Shown here piece by piece: positions 60,592 through 64,000 of a stretch of 64,000 nucleotides of DNA. The first letter of the stretch is position 1. Each line of letters opens with the position of its first letter. The position numbers and the translations under genes were made by a program. The notes under the pieces were generated by a model, which did not search any database, was not told where the DNA came from, and was given only the letters and a program-made list of their open reading frames with translations. The stretch is taken from positions 124,001 through 188,000 of the IMG/VR virus record IMGVR_UViG_3300031933_000215, one strand, 5' to 3'. The DNA is from a virus.

Positions 60592-61239
60592 ATGACCACC
60601 TATGAAACAAACCACGAAGCCAAGGCTTTGTTTGTGATTCTGATGGGGGCGATCCTGTTTGTCTTTGCCCAATTGCCGAACTCGATCGTCATTAACCATG
60701 CGTTCTTTGAACCGACCCCTGAGACTCAGGTGGTTGAGGTCGCCACTCCTAACGGGGTTAGCGGTAAGATCGTCCGCACCGTCCACGACGTACCCCCGGA
60801 AACCTGGCGGGACAACATTGCCATCGACCTACCGAAAGGTAACGATGTCATGACCGCCGATTGGAACGAAGTCGAATGCCTAGCGGTAAACATTTACCAT
60901 GAATCACGTAACCAATCCCAACTCGGGCAGGAGTTGGTAGCGCAGGTCGTGGTCAATCGGATGGAAAACCGACATTACCCCAACACCGCCTGCGAGGTCA
61001 TCCGTCAATCGTATCAGTTCAGCTGGACCCATGACGGTAAGAGTGACCAAGTTCGTGATCGGGTGGCGTATGAGAAGGCTTACACAACTGCAATAGAGTA
61101 TCTTCTATTGAAAAAAGTAGCTGATGTTGAAAACGCAAAACGTCTATTAAATTACCATGCCGACTACGTGAATCCAGGTTGGTATAATCTCACGGTCGCG
61201 GTAGTTGAGGGGGCGCATATTTTCTATACAAGGGGATAA
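60592..61239 (+). CDS. SleB/CwlJ-type cell-wall hydrolase with membrane anchor
   Basis: A 215-residue protein. The start at 60592 lies 8 bases after AGAGGAG; ATG 60586 is too close. An N-terminal hydrophobic segment (about residues 10-30, 'ALFVILMGAILFVFAQLPNS') is a signal or anchor. Residues 90-215 are a Hydrolase_2 (SleB-like) domain: 'VECLAVNIYHESRNQSQLGQ' with the likely catalytic Glu, then 'QVVVNRMENRHYPNTACEVI'. It should cleave peptidoglycan, helping lysis. The last 50 codons are visibly A+T-richer than the rest, and a homologous fragment follows the next gene. Confidence 0.8.
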   Translation: MTTYETNHEAKALFVILMGAILFVFAQLPNSIVINHAFFEPTPETQVVEVATPNGVSGKIVRTVHDVPPETWRDNIAIDLPKGNDVMTADWNEVECLAVNIYHESRNQSQLGQELVAQVVVNRMENRHYPNTACEVIRQSYQFSWTHDGKSDQVRDRVAYEKAYTTAIEYLLLKKVADVENAKRLLNYHADYVNPGWYNLTVAVVEGAHIFYTRG

Positions 61240-61244
61240 GTAAA

Positions 61245-61898
61245 ATGGGTAGTGCTCTTGACTTAACAGGTAAGACCTTTGGCAGACTTACCGTTGTTCG
61301 TTTAGAACCTAAAGAAAAAGGTAGACGGCGCTGGCGCTGTCTATGTTCTTGTGGCAATGAGGTAACTGTGATCAGTTATCAACTTACGGGCAATAAAACA
61401 AAAAGTTGCGGGTGCTACCACAAAGAACGTGTTTCCAAAATGTTTCGTAAGCATGGTAAAAGCAATAACCCTACTTACAAAAGCTGGCAGGCAATGAAGA
61501 ATCGTTGTGGAAATCCAAAAGCCAGTGATTACCCATACTACGGGGGTCGTGGAATAAAATACGACCCCCGTTGGGAGGACTTCGAAGCTTTCTTAAGCGA
61601 TATGGGTGAGAAACCGACACCAAAACACACCATCGAAAGGATTAACAATGATGGGGATTACACAAAACAGAATTGTTATTGGGCAACTCGTTTAGAGCAG
61701 GCTCAAAATCAAACCCATAGTGCCAGGATTGAATACCGTGGTGTGGAACACACGTTTATGGAACTCTCCAGACGTACTGGGGTTAAAGAGTCTATGCTTA
61801 GATATCGGATTCGCGTCATGGGTATGAGCCCTGAGGAAGCAGTGGAAACACCAAATCGATACTCTAACAAACCCGATCCGCACTACACTTCGCTGTAA
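61245..61898 (+). CDS. HNH-type homing endonuclease with zinc-ribbon N-terminus
   Basis: A 217-residue protein. Residues 1-65 ('DLTGKTFGRLTVVRLEPKEK', 'RCLCSCGNE', 'SCGCYHKE') form a Cys-rich DNA-binding element. The nuclease part is 'YKSWQAMKNRCGNPKASDYP', 'YYGGRGIKYDPRWEDFEAFL' and 'HTIERINNDGDYTKQNCYWA', the pattern of phage and mobile HNH-like endonucleases. A C-terminal 'HTFMELSRRTGVKESMLRYR' resembles a helix-turn-helix for site binding. The gene is A+T-richer than its surroundings and sits between two related hydrolase sequences, the mark of a homing insertion. Confidence 0.82.
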   Translation: MGSALDLTGKTFGRLTVVRLEPKEKGRRRWRCLCSCGNEVTVISYQLTGNKTKSCGCYHKERVSKMFRKHGKSNNPTYKSWQAMKNRCGNPKASDYPYYGGRGIKYDPRWEDFEAFLSDMGEKPTPKHTIERINNDGDYTKQNCYWATRLEQAQNQTHSARIEYRGVEHTFMELSRRTGVKESMLRYRIRVMGMSPEEAVETPNRYSNKPDPHYTSL

Positions 61899-61904
61899 GG
61901 TTAG

Positions 61905-62258
61905 GCCCGTGGTGAGCCCGAACTGGGCCAAGAACTCGTTGCTCAGGTCGTGGTCAACCGCATGAAGAAGAAATGGTGGCCTGAGACGGCCTGTGGCGTC
62001 GTCAGAGAGGCGTATCAGTTCAGCTGGACCCACGATGGCCGGTCAGACCAAGTCACCGATGAAGAGGCCTACAAGGAGGCGTACTTGATTGCGGTCGAGT
62101 ACCTACACCTCAAGAAGGTCGCCGAGTTGCCTTATGCCGAACAGATTGTCAACTACCATAATCACACTGTAGTACCCAATTGGGACAACATGCAGGCGGT
62201 TAGTACAGTAGGCAATCACCAGTTCTATCGACCCACGTACTACGTGACGTCGGCATAA
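61905..62258 (+). pseudogene. Truncated SleB-type hydrolase fragment
   Basis: The frame is open from just after TAG at 61902-61904 and reads 'ARGEPELGQELVAQVVVNRM', then 'AYQFSWTHDGRSDQVTDEEA' to a normal stop. It aligns with the C-terminal half of the hydrolase at 60592-61239 and carries the family-typical 'ARGEP' that the upstream copy has lost, but it lacks the N-terminus, the catalytic Glu and a ribosome site. A GTG at 61950 could start a 102-residue product. It is most likely the remnant of the original gene displaced by the HNH insertion. Confidence 0.7.
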
Positions 62259-62259
62259 A

Positions 62260-62281
62260 CAGAGGGGCGCGTGCCCCTCTG
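62260..62281. terminator. Bidirectional terminator
   Basis: CAGAGGGGC/GCCCCTCTG with loop GCGT lies between the convergent stops at 62258 and 62302, preceded by CATAAA. Confidence 0.85.
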
Positions 62282-62301
62282 TCACTCGGTCCTTTTCTTT
62301 T

Positions 62302-62811
62302 TTAATCACCCACGTCCTCATCCCCGGTAGGAGCCGGACGGACACCATTTTCCTTTTCCTTTTCCATGCGGGCCATGAACTCCTTGTAGGATTCATTGAC
62401 CACACCCACTTCGGTTTCACCTTCCACCAATTGATAATCGCCCAGCTTCTCCACATCCACACTGGGCGGCTGAAGTGACTCGGGTGCTGGTTGTTGGGGC
62501 ACAACGCCCCCATCGGTCGAACGCTGGAATGGGTTCTTGTTCTGCTGCATCTGAATGAACTCGCTCATGGCCTCGGCCACCTGTTTCGAGGTGTCGGCGT
62601 TGCCTTGGTCGATGTCGTTCTTCCGATCCATCAACACGGTCTTATCCATATCCCCCAGTGCCTTAAGGACAACGTTCAGTTCCTTGGGGTCACTGGGGAT
62701 ACTGCCCTCACCTACAAAGTGGTCGACGATGCGTTTTCGCACGCCTTGGCTGTAATTCAATGTCTCGCGATATTCCATGGTGGCATCGCCACCGTCTTTA
62801 TGTTCAGTCAT
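62302..62811 (-). CDS. Unknown acidic/helical protein
   Basis: A 169-residue protein: 'QGVRKRIVDHFVGEGSIPSD', 'ELNVVLKALGDMDKTVLMDR', 'KQVAEAMSEFIQMQQNKNPF', then a low-complexity Pro/Gln region ('PQQPAPESLQPP') and a Lys/Glu-rich end. The head-to-tail pattern recalls small accessory or terminase-like phage proteins with an N-terminal helical domain, but I recognise no family. A CTATAGA-type promoter motif lies about 40 bases upstream. Confidence 0.58.
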   Translation of the reverse strand: MTEHKDGGDATMEYRETLNYSQGVRKRIVDHFVGEGSIPSDPKELNVVLKALGDMDKTVLMDRKNDIDQGNADTSKQVAEAMSEFIQMQQNKNPFQRSTDGGVVPQQPAPESLQPPSVDVEKLGDYQLVEGETEVGVVNESYKEFMARMEKEKENGVRPAPTGDEDVGD

Positions 62812-62840
62812 GGGATTCTCCAGAGAAATTACGGGTTACT

Positions 62841-62856
62841 CAGACTCTATAGTACT
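62841..62856 (-). promoter_or_regulatory. Putative phage promoter motif (minus strand)
   Basis: AGTACTATAGAGTCTG on the minus strand lies about 30 bases upstream of the start at 62811. It matches the motif at 8211-8225 at 13 of 15 positions. Confidence 0.35.
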
Positions 62857-62950
62857 GAAGCCGACTTTAGACCTATATCATCAGTTTGGTATGACCAAAC
62901 CTAATAACGATGCGGTCTCGGAGACTTTTGTAAAACCATAGGGGACCTAC

Positions 62951-63451
62951 ATGTTCATACGCGCTTGGCGACTGCGCCGATACCGTCGTCTATTGGAAAA
63001 CTCATCCTTGGTGGTCACCGACAGTGAGACCATCACCAGCGAACTTGAGAAACTGTGGAGGTGCTTAAAACCAGAAGATCTTTTTCCCATTACCACCGAA
63101 TACCGCACGCAGCAACACGTGGCTGTGTGTTATCCCAACCTACCTGCCCTCGTGGCGGCGTTGAAAAACCAAAACCAACTGATCGCGGACGAAGCGGATG
63201 CGCAGTTGGAAAGAAGATTGGGACAGGACGGACGCGACACCAAGGTGGTCAGCTTGGACTTCTATTTGGCGGACGATCAACATCTCCCCATTGACGAGGT
63301 TCAGCTGTTCAACCGGTTACGCGGTTTGATCCAAGCCCATCACTGTCTGGTGACTCGGCACACCGGACATTTCTATGAAAGACACAGCGAGATGATCTAC
63401 AAGGATCTGGTCACTCTCATCCATGTGTTGATCAACTCAATCCAGTCATAA
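62951..63451 (+). CDS. Unknown protein
   Basis: A 166-residue protein: 'MFIRAWRLRRYRRLLENSSL', 'VVTDSETITSELEKLWRCLK', 'YPNLPALVAALKNQNQLIAD', 'VVSLDFYLADDQHLPIDEVQ', ending in helical 'DLVTLIHVLINSIQS'. Basic at the N-terminus, mixed alpha/beta. GGGGACCT precedes the ATG. No family recognised. Confidence 0.58.
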   Translation: MFIRAWRLRRYRRLLENSSLVVTDSETITSELEKLWRCLKPEDLFPITTEYRTQQHVAVCYPNLPALVAALKNQNQLIADEADAQLERRLGQDGRDTKVVSLDFYLADDQHLPIDEVQLFNRLRGLIQAHHCLVTRHTGHFYERHSEMIYKDLVTLIHVLINSIQS

Positions 63452-63570
63452 CAGAGGTCAAACGATGACATAATGATTCCTATTGCGACTGTATAAAGGC
63501 GTCAGTCGCACGTCGTTTGTGTTTTCACAAACCGGGTCAGTCTGGCCCAGCACCGTAGGGTGATAATAAA

Positions 63571-64000
63571 ATGAATCAAGATGTAAAAGATCTGCTCGCC
63601 GATCCCTTAAAAGGAACGAACCGAGCGCAGGGCATACTGTGTTACCTGTTCCGCAACACCCTGTTGTGGCGCAAGGTCAACCAGTTTACGTGGAACAAGA
63701 GGGCAAAGTTATTCTTTGAAAAACCTCACAACAAAAAGAAGGCCGACAAAGGCAACTTGAACAAGGCATTAACCCACGACGATTTCACGTGGGCCACGTT
63801 CAAGAAAGGGGTCGATTTTCTCAACCCTGTGTCGGCAACACTGACCATACAACTGACGTGGAAAAGCGGTCGGGTCTCGCGTTACCCGATTAAGATTGAT
63901 CCCGCTGAAGACGAAGCCGATCCCGAACTGAATACGTTTGGGCCTGAGGAAAGCAACGTGTTCAGCGACATGAAAAAGCCAGCCAACACACTGGCCCGCC
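63571..64000 (+). CDS. Unknown protein, incomplete at window end
   Basis: An open frame of 143 codons runs off the window. It reads 'MNQDVKDLLADPLKGTNRAQ', 'ILCYLFRNTLLWRKVNQFTW', 'HDDFTWATFKKGVDFLNPVS' and 'TLQL'-like strands 'ATLTIQLTWKSGRVSRYPIK'. 'RNTLLWRKVNQFTWNKRAK' and the later 'DDFTWATFKKGVDFL' suggest a compact helical/beta fold. AGGGTGATAATAAA precedes the ATG. The upstream 118 bases (63452-63570) hold no gene and probably contain its promoter (CTGTATAAAGG near 63491). Confidence 0.6.
   Translation, partial: MNQDVKDLLADPLKGTNRAQGILCYLFRNTLLWRKVNQFTWNKRAKLFFEKPHNKKKADKGNLNKALTHDDFTWATFKKGVDFLNPVSATLTIQLTWKSGRVSRYPIKIDPAEDEADPELNTFGPEESNVFSDMKKPANTLAR

Noticed and set aside
61245-61898. 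A group I intron carrying the HNH gene
   Set aside because: The upstream hydrolase has its own stop and overlaps in content with the downstream fragment, so the pieces cannot be exons of one gene; no intron core was recognised.
1-64000. tRNA genes and CRISPR arrays
   Set aside because: I saw no cloverleaf with a GTTCRAxxC-type arm and no spaced direct repeats; the repeats present are coding repeats in fibres.

Overview
This window looks like part of a large (jumbo-type) tailed-phage genome, probably a myovirus. Structural evidence is a PAAR-type spike tip, a central spike, three collagen-like tail fibres, a muramidase endolysin and two spanin-like pairs. Replication and recombination evidence is a UvsX/RecA-like ATPase, a RuvC-like resolvase, an SbcC/gp46-like ATPase, RNase H and dUTPase. 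Coding density is high, with many ATGA or overlapping junctions, and no rRNA, tRNA, CRISPR array or bacterial housekeeping gene was seen. The gene set recalls phiKZ-like jumbo phages, but that and the host are inference only.

Layout. 0-6.8 kb (+): seven virion proteins, most built from one repeated domain family; one carries an inserted glycine-rich adhesin module. 6.8-21.7 kb (-): more copies of that domain, a glycine-rich adhesin, a tail-fibre-assembly-like protein, three Gly-X-Y fibres (the largest 1528 aa), the endolysin and a DUF1353 protein. 21.8-24.4 kb (-): a membrane protein, nested inner/outer spanin-like genes, a RuvC-like nuclease and a structural protein. 24.5-36.0 kb (-): a compact accessory operon with five radical SAM proteins, a 2-oxoglutarate/Fe(II) oxygenase-like protein, four related proteins of unknown family, and a 180-aa protein whose tail is (CHSN)2-CHGS-RSRR, which looks like a substrate for the adjacent SPASM-type radical SAM enzyme. 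36.1-38.7 kb (-): two fibre/baseplate-like proteins. 38.8-44.6 kb: an isolated virion-like gene, dUTPase and SbcC-like genes (-), then spike and PAAR (+). 44.7-51.8 kb (-): an acidic internal-head-like protein and further virion proteins, three of them paralogous. 52.0-54.7 kb (+): a second spanin-like pair and RNase H with a long C-terminal extension. 54.8-64.0 kb: an unknown minus-strand gene, then UvsX-like and small conserved genes, ending with a SleB-type cell-wall hydrolase, a homing-type HNH gene and a truncated second hydrolase copy.

Transcription units are separated by palindromic hairpins that commonly have CATAAA on the left and TTATG on the right, probably bidirectional terminators. 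The most unusual part is the 24.5-36 kb radical SAM locus, which sits between tail-gene blocks and may install post-translational modifications on a small phage protein or on virion components. No gene-free stretch exceeds about 210 bases.
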